Assembly: GCA_027924585.1 (NCBI GenBank)
Contig: BSBM01000592.1
Coordinates: 4,384,001 to 4,448,000 of the forward strand
Direction of reading: 5' to 3'
DNA: 64,000 bases
DNA from: Larix kaempferi
Lineage: Eukaryota > Streptophyta > Pinopsida > Pinales > Pinaceae
Shown: positions 1-9,429 of the stretch, one piece after another
Layout: each line of letters starts with the position of its first letter
How positions within the stretch are numbered: the first letter of the stretch is position 1
Program-made: the position numbers and the translations under genes
The notes under the pieces: generated by a model
Seen by the model: only the letters and a program-made list of their open reading frames with translations
The model's database searches: none
Told to the model about the DNA's origin: nothing

Positions 1-149
1 TCTGTAAGTTATGATCATTACAAGTTAGGGTTTTTGCCTCTTCCAGATCTCAGTCAAAATCAGGTGACCTAGGAAAAAAGGTCATAACTTGTGCTAGGAA
101 GCTCCAAATGAAATTTCGTAAATAGTGACAGGTAGTACACATCATGTAC

Positions 150-504
150 TATCTCAAGAAACTTTTTCAAAGGCCGAATATGAACCAGTGACACGTGGCA
201 CACCGTACAAGTTCGCTCTCCTGTTTTATCCCATAAATAGGTCACGTTGCGAAACTTGGCATAAATCTCTCTCAGAGAGTCCAATTGAGGTCAGACCTAT
301 CAGTATGGAAAGATAACAGGGAAAGATATCTCAAGAAAAGTTTTTAGAGTCCGAAGTTCAAACAGTGACACGTGGCATGCCATACAAGTTCGCTCTCCTG
401 TATTATCCCAAAACAGGTCACGTTGCAACATTTGGTATAACTCTCTCTCAGAAAATCCAATTGAGGTCAGACCTGTCAAGATGGAAAGATGACAGGTCAG
501 GATA
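150..504 (+). repeat. 178-bp tandem duplication in leader of A
   Basis: Two copies start at 150 and 328 with the same order of motifs: ATCTCAAGAAA, AGTGACACGTGGCA, TACAAGTTCGCTCTCCTG, TCCAATTGAGGTCAGACC. The related leader of copia B (24090-24300, inverted) has one copy, so the duplication arose in the A lineage. Confidence 0.85.
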
Positions 505-625
505 CTGCAAAAATAGTTTTCAGACCCTGTGGAGCAAAATTTTCAGAGTTATAGTAGAAACAATCAGGTACATATTTTTGTCAAAACAGAATTATTTTTG
601 GAGCACCTTTATTCATGGCTTCCGG

Positions 626-947
626 AATTTAGGGTTTCGGAGAAAGTTAGAATTTTTGGAATCGGAATCCACGGCTGAATGATACTCAGGAAAATCAAAA
701 TTTAGAGACCAAGATCAAATTTTTTGGTTGGGTAGAAGACCGGGCTTGATTAAACCCTAGCTCGGGATTTTGATCAGAAAGATGGAAAATTAGGGCTTCA
801 GCAAAAGTTGGAATTTTTGAAGTCTGTAACCACGGCTGGAAGCTCCTCAGAAAAATAAGAGTTTAGAGCCGTGGATCGAACCTTTTGATTGGACAGAAAG
901 GTGGGCTTCATCAAACCCTAGTTCGGGTTCCTGTCCAGAAGATCCAG
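626..947 (+). repeat. 161-bp imperfect tandem repeat in leader of A
   Basis: Copies begin near 626 and 787. Each carries a TTAGGG(T/C)TTC start, a CCACGGCTG core and a CAAACCCTAG-like or TAAACCCTAG end. Copia B carries the same two-copy arrangement inverted at about 23700-23990, so this repeat predates the split of the two elements. Confidence 0.75.
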
Positions 948-1099
948 AAGTTTCGAAGGCAATTTTGAGGGGTCAAATTTTGGAGATTTCAAAATTGAAG
1001 TATGCTAGTTTGATCAGCTTAGCAAGACACATCCTTCCATCCATTCAGAAGTGTGAAAGTCAAAGATTGAATTTTTAGGGTTTCTCTAGCAAACCCTAA

Positions 1100-2433
1100 T
1101 CAAGCTCCAGATCAAGTTTCAGAGGGAGTTGAGGCTAAGTCCTTACATAAGAAGACTACAAAAAGTCTCGACAGGTATGACTCAAGGAGGTTCAGGTATG
1201 TCTTGAAATCTGATTCCTGATTAAATTCATAATGTGTTTGTCTTCATATTATTTGTTAGTACAATCTTGATTAATGTTGGACTTATCTTATCACCCTAGT
1301 AACAGTATGAATGCATGTGAATGATCGAAGACATTCATTGATTAGGGCTATATGATTGTACTAATGCATTATGGTGTTGTGTGAGGTTGATGTTGTCTGC
1401 TAACAAGATTCAGGTACATCACGAAAGACAAATCAAGTTCCACATGAAGACAAAGACTCATCCATAATCTTTGTTCTACTTACGAGGTATGTATGACTTT
1501 GATATATTATGCTTAACCTATGAGACATGCAGGTTCTAGCTCAGGATCTCTAAATCATTGAAGAGATTGTTTAGGTATGTTGTACATAACTAAGCAGGTA
1601 TACTAATCCAGGTATGTTTTCCTATGTCAAGTTAGAATCTTACCTTGTGTTAGGATCCCCTATATAAGTATACTTGGTATGATTGGTTATGCTTATTAAT
1701 AAAGTTAATCAAGGGTTTATGCACATTATGTCTCTTATCTTGATTGATGATTTAACTAACCAGAAGAGTACTATGATCAAACAACAATATGCATGAGTAA
1801 AAGAAGACTTCCTTGAAACCCTGAATACTAATGATCATGACTATACATATTCAAGATTATTTAGAATTAGAATGTTTTGAGAATATACTAGTGAATGTAT
1901 GTTTGTGTATGAGATCATGAGGATGACACTAGTGCACACTTGAGCATGCATAGTGGTACAGAATGAATAGAAGTTCAAAAGACATACAGAAGATCAAGCG
2001 GGAGAAAACCACACAAACATAAAAGATAAGTATTTGAGTTGTTATTTGAAATAGTAAATGATATTGCCTATAATAGGTTGTATGCATAGAATATATGATG
2101 CTGAGTGTAAACATTCATAGAGCATTGAACTGTATACTACTAATATGCATATGATTGGTAATTTGGACAAACATTCCATTGTTGCTTGTCTAGAATGAAA
2201 CCTCTTTGCTGACATACTGAGAACTGTGCACACTCTCGATAGTATGTTCTGGTAGAGATGGAAGGCATCTAGATAGCAACTGTATGCATACAGGATATGG
2301 AAAAGTGTTGTGCCAAAGTATTGGTAAAAATAAGTTGCATAACTATGAAAATGATATCTGTATGCATAATAGATTTAATGATTATGAAGTATTACTAATC
2401 ATGTACTTAATTTTGATTTGTAGGAAACATCAT
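1100..2433 (+). other. Leader of A with serial splice-site-like motifs
   Basis: This non-coding stretch contains repeated donor-like sequences (CAGGTATG or AGGTATGT near 1170, 1192, 1485, 1575 and 1610) and acceptor-like sequences (GACATGCAG near 1532, TTTGTAG at about 2424). Short conserved blocks lie between them. The same order of blocks is kept in copia B (inverted, about 22900-23400), although the intervening sequence has drifted. It looks like exon-intron structure carried in a retrotransposon leader. No open frame runs through it. Actual splicing is an inference. Confidence 0.5.
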
Positions 2434-2479
2434 GATGAATGATGAACACTGAACAAGCGATGGATGTTCAACAAAAGGA

Positions 2480-3660
2480 TTTACAAATCAAACACACTAT
2501 AGAAGGATCGCGGCTAGAATATTCTCTTAGAAAGAGGAAGAGAATCATGAAGAGATGTTTAGCTCCAAGTGGCTAGATAAGACCATTCTCTTAATGGTGT
2601 AATTAAAGAAGAAGTGTGAATCAGGTTCTGTATGGGTTCCCAGGATCGATAATCAATTGATGAGCTTAATGATCACCATGGGTGATGTGGATCTCAACCT
2701 TTGCTACAAGGTTGAATATGGTTTCTATACATAGATGACATGGATACAAGAAGGAACTCACCTCAGAGTTCGAATGATGTTGAGGTTCATATCGGTAGAC
2801 CCATCTAACGAGAGATGGCATAGATAGATGGCTGCATAAAAGAAAATGAAAGATCTTAGATTAATGTATTACTTCCTAGGTCTGGAAGTATGGAAGGCTC
2901 AGAAGGAATCTTTCTCAACCAGGGAAAGTATGCCGAGAAATATTAAAAGGACTTGATATGTTGGAATGTCAACTCTCATGGATTCCAACTTGAAGCTGTT
3001 GGTGAATGACTCATCAGAGTATATAACTCCGTACAGACAAATTATTGGGTCATTGATGTATCTAATAAATACTAGGTCAGATATATGCTTTGCTGTGAAT
3101 ACCTTGAGTCAGTATCTAGTGGAAACTAGATGTGTTCACCTATTAGTTGCAAAGCATGTGACCAGGTACCTAAAGGATACAATAGACTTTGATCTATGCT
3201 ATTTTGGAGATCATGACTTCAGATGGCTACACAGATGTTGATTGAGCAAAAAGTGTATCAGATAGGTAGAGCACATCGAGAGGATGTTATTGTCTGCGAT
3301 CAGCCATGATCTTGTGGTTTAGCAGGAAGCAGTCTAGCACAAGTGGAATATATGGCTGCTTGCTCTGCTAATTGTGAAATGGCATGGATTCAGAATTGTT
3401 TGACTTAGAGATGGACCCAACTGTGATCCTATGTGACAAACAGAGTTGTACTAAAATGGAAAAGAATCCAGTGTTCCATGATAAGTCAAAAGCACATAGA
3501 GATCTGTCATTTCTATATACGAGATATGGTGCAGATAGGAATCAAAGTTCAAATTTGTAACAAGTTACCAATGTACTAACCAAACCTCTACCGATCCGAT
3601 GTACTAACCAAACCTCTACCTCAAGTAAATTTTTCCGAGACAAACCTAATATAGTCCAGA
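2480..3660 (+). pseudogene. Copia reverse transcriptase/RNase H remnant (A)
   Basis: Translation in shifting frames gives the usual order of a Ty1-copia pol C-terminus. A piece like MKDLRLMYYFLGLEVW lies near 2850. The conserved IIGSLMYLINTRSDICFAVN block lies at about 3039-3100, followed by VAKHVTRYLKDT at about 3145. Scrambled RNase H pieces follow (LVV, then QEAV, then EYMAACSA-like). The longest open piece is 91 codons (2966-3241). The catalytic YVDD region is lost in a deletion near 2720-2780. This is a dead gene that depended on enzymes from elsewhere. It is closest to the RT of copias B and C in this window. Confidence 0.85.
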
Positions 3661-3842
3661 AGGACCCTCCTCGAAAGGGGGAGTGATGTGATCACTTATG
3701 ATGAGATTGCCTGCATCGATAGTGAGGTCGATGATGTGAATACCTATATTGGTGATGCCGACAGAGAGGTTGGTGGATGGTCCTTAGACAGAGTCTAAGG
3801 TGACAAGGGGATTGCATCATCCTTGAACACATTTTCTAAAAG
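3661..3842 (+). other. Spacer between RNase H remnant and first array (A)
   Basis: It begins with a purine-rich GAAAGGGGGAGTG at about 3673, like an internal polypurine tract. GATGTGATCACTTATG follows. No open frame is visible. It leads into the tandem arrays. Confidence 0.5.
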
Positions 3843-5065
3843 AGAGCCGTAGATGTATGTCTTCGAAAATGAAGTCCTTGGTGGACATATAGGATTGCAT
3901 CATCCTCAAGAGAGCCGTAGACGTATGTCTTCGAGAATGAAGTCCTTGGTGGACTTGAGGGGATTGGATCATCCCTGGACTTCAGTCCTAAAGAGAGCCG
4001 TAGACGTATGTATTCGAGAATGAAGTCCTTGGTGGACTTGAGGGGATTGGATCATCTCTGGACTTCAGTCCTAAAGAGAGCCGTAGACGTATGTCTTCGA
4101 GAATGAAGTCCTTGGTGGACTTGAGGGGATTGGATCATCCCTGGACTTCTGTCCTAAAGAGAGCCGTAGACATGATGTCTTCGAGAACAAAATCCTGAAT
4201 GAACAGGTAAGGGGATTGGATCGTCCTCGGACTTTAGTCCTTTGAATTAAGCCATAGACATGATGTCTCCGAGAACAAAATCCTGAATGAACAGGTAAGG
4301 GGATTGGATCGTCCTCGGACTTTAGTCCTTTGAATTGAGCCGTAGACATGATGTCTCCGAGAACAAAATCCTGAATGAACAGGTAAGGGGATTGGATCAT
4401 CCTCGGACTTTAGTCCTTTGAATTGAGCCGTAGACATGATGTCTCCGAGAACAAAATCCTGAATGAGCAGGTAAGGGGATTGGATCATCCCTGGACTTCA
4501 GTCCTAAAGAAGAGCTGTAGATGTATGTCTTCGAGAATGAAGTTCTTGGTGAACATGTGAGGGGATTGGATCATCCCTGTACTTCAGTCCTAAAGAAGAT
4601 CCGTAGACGTATGTCTTCGAGAATGAAGTCCTTGGTGGACTTGAGGGGATTGGATCATCCCTGGACTTCAGTCCTAAAGAGAGCCGTATACATGATGTCT
4701 CTGAGAACAAAATCCTGAATGAACAGGTAAGGGGATTGGATCGTCCTTGGACTTTAGTCCTTTGAATTGAGCCGTAGACATGATGTCTCCGAGAACAAAA
4801 TCCTGAATGAACAGGTAAGGGGATTGGATCATCCTCGGACTTTAGTCCTTTGAATTGAGTCGTAGACATGATGTCTTCGAGAACAAAATACTGAATGAAT
4901 AGGTAAGGGGATTGGATCATCCCTAGACTTCAGTCCTAAAGAAGAGCCGTAGACGTATGTCTTCGAGAATGAAGTTCTTGGTGAACATGTGAGGGGATTG
5001 GATCATCCCTGGACTTCAGTCCTAAAGAAGAGCCGTAGACGTATGTCTTCAAGAATGAAGTCCTT
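3843..5065 (+). repeat. Array of about 15 units of 83-88 bp, 3' region of A
   Basis: Units begin GAGCCGTAGAC and contain ATGTCTTCGAGAA, GTCCTTGGTGGAC or CCTGAATGAACAGG, then GGGGATTGGATCATCCC and GGACTTCAGTCC. Two unit types alternate in blocks. Each unit is built of short inverted repeats: GTCC/GGAC, AGAC/GTCT, GGGAT/ATCCC and GGACT/AGTCC. Open frames on both strands here are by-products of the repeat and show no coding signature. Confidence 0.92.
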
Positions 5066-5067
5066 GG

Positions 5068-5455
5068 TGGACGATTGAGGATTAATTCATCCTTGGACGT
5101 GGTCCTAAATGTACGGTGGAGGATTAAGTCATCCTTGGACGTGGTCCTAAATGTACGGTGGAGGATTAAGTCATCCTTGGACGTGGTCCTAAATGTACGG
5201 TGGAGGATTAAGTCATCCTTGGACGTGGTCCTAAATGTACGGTGGAGGATTAAGTCATCCTTGGACGTGGTCCTAAATGTACGGTGGAGGATTAAGTCAT
5301 CCTTGGACGTGGTCCTAAATGTACGGTGGAGGATTAAGTCATCCTTGGACTTGGTCCTAAATGTACGGTGGAGGATTAAGTCATCCTTGGACGTGGTCCT
5401 AAATGTACGGTCGAGGATTAAGTCATCCTTGGACGCGGTCCTAAATGTACGGTAA
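5068..5455 (+). repeat. 42-bp array, nine units (A)
   Basis: Nine near-identical 42-bp units carry GGATTAAGTCATCC and GGACGTGGTCC followed by TAAATGTACGG. The unit length is a multiple of three, so a repetitive 14-residue frame stays open; this is a by-product of the period. The units are far more alike than those of the 83-88 bp array, so they expanded more recently. Confidence 0.95.
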
Positions 5456-5520
5456 GGATTGGATCATCCTTGGACTTTGGTCCTGTGAACTGAGCCGTAG
5501 ACATGAGGTCTCCGAGAATT
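5456..5520 (+). repeat. Single degenerate unit linking arrays (A)
   Basis: One unit with GGATTGGATCATCC, GAGCCGTAGACATGAGG and TCCGAGAA matches the 83-88 bp array. This shows that all the arrays descend from one core. Confidence 0.7.
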
Positions 5521-5694
5521 GATAGGACTGGATCGTCCCTGGACTTCGGTTCAAAAGGTACATGTTAGGACTGGATCGTCCCTGGACTTCGGTTCAAAAG
5601 GTACATGATAGGACTGGAGCGTCCCTGGACTTCGGTTCAAAAGGTACATGATAGGACTGGATCGTCCCTGGACTTCGGTTCAAAAGGTACATGA
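5521..5694 (+). repeat. 42-bp array, four units, variant core (A)
   Basis: Four units contain GGACTGGATCGTCCCTGG and TTCGGTTCAAAAGGTACATG. The stem pair is GGAC/GTCC where the earlier array has GGAT/ATCC around the same TGGATC loop, a compensatory change. Confidence 0.93.
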
Positions 5695-5744
5695 CTGGAT
5701 TGCATCATCCTTGGACATAGGTCCTAAAGAGAACTGGATTGATC

Positions 5745-5930
5745 ATCTGATGACGATGCTGCTGATCGTATGATGACGATGTTGATGATCGTGTGATGAC
5801 GATGCTGCTGATCATATGATGACAATGCTGATTATGATGTTGATGATCATGTGATGACGATGTTGATGATCGTATGATGATGATGCTGTTGATCATGTGA
5901 TGACGATGCTGATGATTGAGTACCATCAAC
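5745..5930 (+). repeat. Short GATGACGATG-type array (A)
   Basis: About eight units of roughly 22-24 bp of the type GATGACGATGCTGCTGATCG. Neighbouring units form ATCGT/ACGAT inverted repeats around ATGATG or GTGATG. Confidence 0.85.
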
Positions 5931-6061
5931 TCTGATGATGTTGATGTTCCAGTAACTAGTCAAGTTACTGATGATGATGAATTGAAGAAAGCTTCTGATG
6001 ATATATAGATGATGTAATGAATGACTCCTTGCTCCTGCAGATGTTGTTATAATATCCTTCT

Positions 6062-6074
6062 CGTTAAGGGGGAG
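6062..6074 (+). other. Polypurine tract of A
   Basis: CGTTAAGGGGGAGTG lies directly before the 3' LTR. Such tracts prime plus-strand DNA synthesis. Confidence 0.75.
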
Positions 6075-6626
6075 TGTTGAATATTGTAACTTCTAAGAAT
6101 ATTATATTTATACATTATTTATTCCGGAGATGTTCCATCCCTCCGAGGTGATTTTATTATGTATCCAGAGATGTTTATTCCTCCGAGAAGTTGTGGTAAC
6201 TAGGGTTATTAGACCCACCATCTGGGGATCGGCCCAGTCAGTTATAATAGGGTATTTAACCTAATGGTTAAATACGAGCCTACATGTACTTGTGTAAAAT
6301 ATATGTCAGAGTAGTGTATAAATAGAGGAGGTGTGTTCCTCATTTGATACACACACTCACTTGAGAGAAAGGCGCACTTGTGGAGGAGAGGTCTGCTATG
6401 GTGGAGGAGGAGATCATGTCTTTGGTTTGCATCTTTGTATATTGCTGGTCATCTATATTGAGGAAGCTTTACTGGGTTTTCTACCCCATGAGGGTTTCCC
6501 AGGATAAATCTGTGTCTCTTGTGTTTATGCTATGCTTGTTGTTTCTTCAGTGATCCTGTATATGCTATTATTGTGAAATGGAATGTAATGCTGCTATTTT
6601 CTGTCTTAGCATATTAAATCTTAATA
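6075..6626 (+). mobile_element. 3' LTR of copia A (552 bp)
   Basis: It starts TGTTGAATATTGTAAC. It shares blocks with the LTRs of B and C (GGGTTATTAGACC, GGTCGGCC-like, GCGCACTTGTGGAGGAG, TCTGTGTCTCTTGTG). GTATAAATAGAGG near 6317 is a TATA box. The right end reads TTAATA instead of the expected terminal CA. The sequence is clearly more divergent than B or C, so A belongs to a sister subfamily. Confidence 0.88.
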
Positions 6627-7029
6627 GAAAGCATAAACCCCAACCCCTTTTACGGTAGGATTTTTGGCACTGGCTCCACCACTACCCCATCCACCATTTC
6701 AACATCCATCCCTACTATGCCATCTATAGGACCTACACCTAGAAATTTCATCACTACTTCTATACCCATTGGGAGCATATATATTCTGACCACTATCCCT
6801 CTAGTCACCAGTAGTACCCTTGGGGGCACTTCCCCTTCCACCTCGATCCCTCCACCCTTTACCGGTAGTCCCTTGATCCCCGTTATGACACATGCTGCTA
6901 CCCCACCACTCGGTGGAGGTGGCCCCATGATCTCCACCATGGCTAGCACGCAGGTCACTTTGAATACGTCACATCCTCCTACTAGTTTTCCATTCATGGC
7001 CAGTCTCAACCTACCTGATATGGCCCGAT
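6627..7029 (+). pseudogene. Fragment of Ty3-gypsy gag (G')
   Basis: The translation is Thr/Pro-rich and almost identical to the N-terminal gag region of gypsy G at 17888-18289, ending in the same ...PDMAR just before a copia LTR. Position 6950 keeps a Gln codon (ASTQVT) where G has a TAG stop. The fragment is bounded by copia A on the left and copia B' on the right, and its continuation is not in the window. This is a second copy of the gypsy/copia junction. Confidence 0.85.
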
Positions 7030-7719
7030 TGTTAGTTTTTCAGAATTTACTTCAATCTGATCTAGGATCTTAACTGAGAGAATAACATGTACATCATATC
7101 TACAGCATATCAATCATAGACACAATAATGCAAGCACACAAGAGACACATAGTTTACTTGGGGAAAACCATAAAGGTGAAAAACCCCAATAACTTCCTCA
7201 GAGATAGATAGAGAAATGATACAACCCAAGCATAAGAGATAGACATCTCCTAGCAGCAGCTTCTCCTCCTCCACAAGTGCGCCACTCTCCAAAGAGTTTG
7301 TGAGAGAATAGAATGATCAAATAGAGTGCCTCCCGCCCTCTATTTATACTTGACTTTACTTGCCTAATAACCTTTACTAGGTCGGCCTTAACTTAACCAC
7401 ATAACATAATGTTGACTAGGCCGACCCCCAATAGGGTGGTCTAATAACCCTTTGACCCACATGGCCGACCCCCAATAGGGTGGTCTAATAACCCTTCGAC
7501 CCACATGACTTATACATGGCCGACCCCAACAAGGTGGTCCAATAACCCATCAAGTATAAGTTACAACACTTACAATATAAATGACGACACTTCCGTATAG
7601 AGGAATAATAACATCTCTATAGAAATACAAACACTTCCGTATAGAGGAATAATACATCTCTATAGGAGTACAATAAATATATATATGAAATACATTCCAA
7701 AGTTACATATACATCAACA
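7030..7719 (-). mobile_element. 3' LTR of copia B' (690 bp)
   Basis: On the minus strand it runs from TGTTGATGTATATG to AAAACTAACA. A TATA-type TATAAATAGAG lies near 7345. The minus-strand polypurine tract AAGAGGGAG adjoins at 7720-7730. Confidence 0.9.
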
Positions 7720-8079
7720 CTCCCTCTTAAATAGGAAGGTATTTCTCGACACAGATCATTTAGCACAAGTCTTCTTCTCTGGATCATCGTCATCGATGCA
7801 TCGTCCTTGAATCATCGTCATAGTCACTACTGCTGCTATCTCAATCAATCTCTGAATCTATTCGTCATAGAAAGTTCTACAGAGCCAGTCCTTTTTCATA
7901 CTAGACGTAGGCCCACCACCTACAGGTCTTCATCATCACCGGCCATACTGTGGAATCCTCAAGACTTATTACGTGCATCACAAAACCTCAAAAGAGCATC
8001 CCATGTTGTTACGAGTACACAACTCTACCTATTGGATCTCCCAGTTTTAGTATTATATGTGACTGTCACAAAACCTTAA

Positions 8080-8630
8080 AAGAGTCTCTTGACTATCAAG
8101 AACCCTAAAGAGCATCTGAGGCCTTTTTCATCCTGTCTAGATCTCCAGGACTTATTACATGTGACCCCCACCACAAAACCTTAAAAGAGTGTCTTGCCAA
8201 GCAAGAACCCTAAAGAGCATCTGAGGCCTTTTTCATCCTGTCCAGATCTCCAGGACTTATTACATGTGGTCATGGAAAAACCTCGAAAGAGCATCCCAGG
8301 ACTGATTACAAGCTCACATCTCAACCTATCGAATCTCCCAGGGATAGGATTACATGCCATAGGAAAAAACCTCAAAAGAGCATTTGCCAGATCTCCCAGG
8401 GAGCTATTATATGCCAGCAGAAAAACCTAGCAAGAAAATATGCAAACCTCCCAGGGCTAGGATTATATGTCCTCCAAAGAAAAACCTCGAAAGAGCGTTT
8501 GCCAGATATCCCAGGGCCAATATTACATGCCATAGGAAAAACCTCGAAAGACTATTTGCAAACCTCCCAGGGGTAGGATTATATGCTTATCTGCACAACC
8601 TGTTCCACGGCCATAGAGTATCAACCTGAG
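8080..8630 (-). repeat. Degenerate 60-75 bp array in 3' region of B'
   Basis: Repeated blocks read AAACCTCGAAAGAGCAT, GCCAGATCTCCCAGGG and ATTACATGCCATAGGAAA. The same array occurs at 19240-19870 (copia B) and inverted at 11236-11900 (copia C). Open frames here are by-products. Confidence 0.88.
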
Positions 8631-8876
8631 TAAAAGAAGACTTCCCTGAAACCTTGAATACTAATGTTTATTATCTGTGAATGATCATGACTATACATGT
8701 TTACGATTATTGTGTTTTGATAGTATTAAGATTATACTAATAAATGTGTGATTATGTATGAGACCTCAAGGATAACACAATGATGATACTAATAAGCATG
8801 CATAGTGATTAAGGATGGATGTAAGTTCAAGGACAGGTAATCCAGGAAGCAAAGATTAAGAGGGAGCACACTCCAG

Positions 8877-9015
8877 TTGTTCCTGCAAGAAAGCAAAGGA
8901 CCACACTTCAGTAGTTTCTGCAAGGATGCAGATATTCAGAGGGAGTTGACCACTTCTCACAATTCACATCAGAATGGAGTTGCAAAGATTCAGAGGGAGT
9001 CCACCCAGCAACCAA
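8877..9015 (+). pseudogene. Copia integrase remnant (C)
   Basis: A short frame reads FCKDADIQRELTTSHNSHQN followed by GVA. This matches the end of the Ty1-copia integrase core (the stretch up to PQQNGVAERK that carries the catalytic Glu). Copia B retains the same small piece at 22346-22540, and the rest of the integrase is missing in both. The deletion was therefore inherited by the family and is not local damage. Confidence 0.75.
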
Positions 9016-9019
9016 ACAA

Positions 9020-9423
9020 AGATAAGTATTTGAATTGTCATTTCTTACATAATGTTATTCAATGATGTATATGCTTATGTTCCTAGAATTAGGTTGTGTA
9101 TTATGCATATTAGAATAGTTGCATTGATGAACAATATACTACTAATGTACATGGCTAAGTGGCCTATGGTACTGTACAACATTCCATTGCTAATTATCTA
9201 GAATGAAACCTCTTTGCTGGCATGTTAGGAGTTGTGCACACTCTTAACAATGTTCTGGTAGAGATTGGAAGGCATCTAGAAAGTTACGGAATATGGATAA
9301 ATGTGGTATTGAAGCATTGGCTAAGATAATTGCATGACTGTATGACATATTTCTTTATGTGTAAGAATTTGTTTTGAAAACTATGAGATTTTTTCTAATC
9401 ATGCAATTTAACTTGTTATGTAG
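9020..9423 (+). other. Intron-like segment before RT (C)
   Basis: AT-rich, no open frame, bounded by AAAGATAAGTAT (donor-like) and TTGTTATGTAGGAAAG (acceptor-like). Corresponding segments are in A (about 2020-2424) and inverted in B (about 21930-22340). Their flanks are conserved more strongly than their interiors. Confidence 0.5.
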
Positions 9424-9429
9424 GAAAGA

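Larger units (their letters stand above)
1..6626 (+). mobile_element. Ty1-copia element A, 5' end outside window
   Basis: The first 1.2 kb is the inverted counterpart of the leader of copia B (about 23340-24420), which places the missing 5' LTR left of base 1. In order it holds a repeat-rich leader, an intron-like segment, a broken reverse transcriptase/RNase H region, four tandem arrays, a polypurine tract and a 3' LTR. Gag, protease and integrase are absent, so it is non-autonomous. It ends next to gypsy gag sequence (6627 onward), so it probably inserted into that gag; the left target-site copy is outside the window. Confidence 0.85.
7030..8632 (-). mobile_element. Copia B', 3' end only
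   Basis: This 1.6-kb piece matches 18290-19889 of copia B throughout: a 690-bp 3' LTR (7030-7719), polypurine tract, then the same repeat-rich 3' region. It has the same CCGAT flank (7025-7029) in the same gag codon. The match stops after GAGTATCAACCTGA at about 8632, where plus-strand copia C sequence begins. A partial count over about 340 bp of LTR gave some nine differences from the B 3' LTR, fewer than between the two LTRs of B. Confidence 0.88.

Noticed and set aside
4071-4920. Long minus-strand open frames (84-138 codons) of repeated MIQSPYLFIQ-type sequence
   Set aside because: They are translations of the 83-88 bp tandem array. Frames stay open only because of unit composition; no start context or known domain.
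5075-5455. 126-codon frame made of a repeated 14-residue unit
   Set aside because: The 42-bp repeat is a multiple of three, so any frame without a stop in one unit stays open. No flanking gene structure.
3843-5694. CRISPR-like repeat array
   Set aside because: Units are contiguous with no unique spacers, and the sequence context is a plant retrotransposon.
6650-7009. Minus-strand 119-codon frame (also at 17910-18269)
   Set aside because: It is the shadow of the Thr/Pro-rich gag frame on the other strand; conservation between the two copies comes from the duplication.
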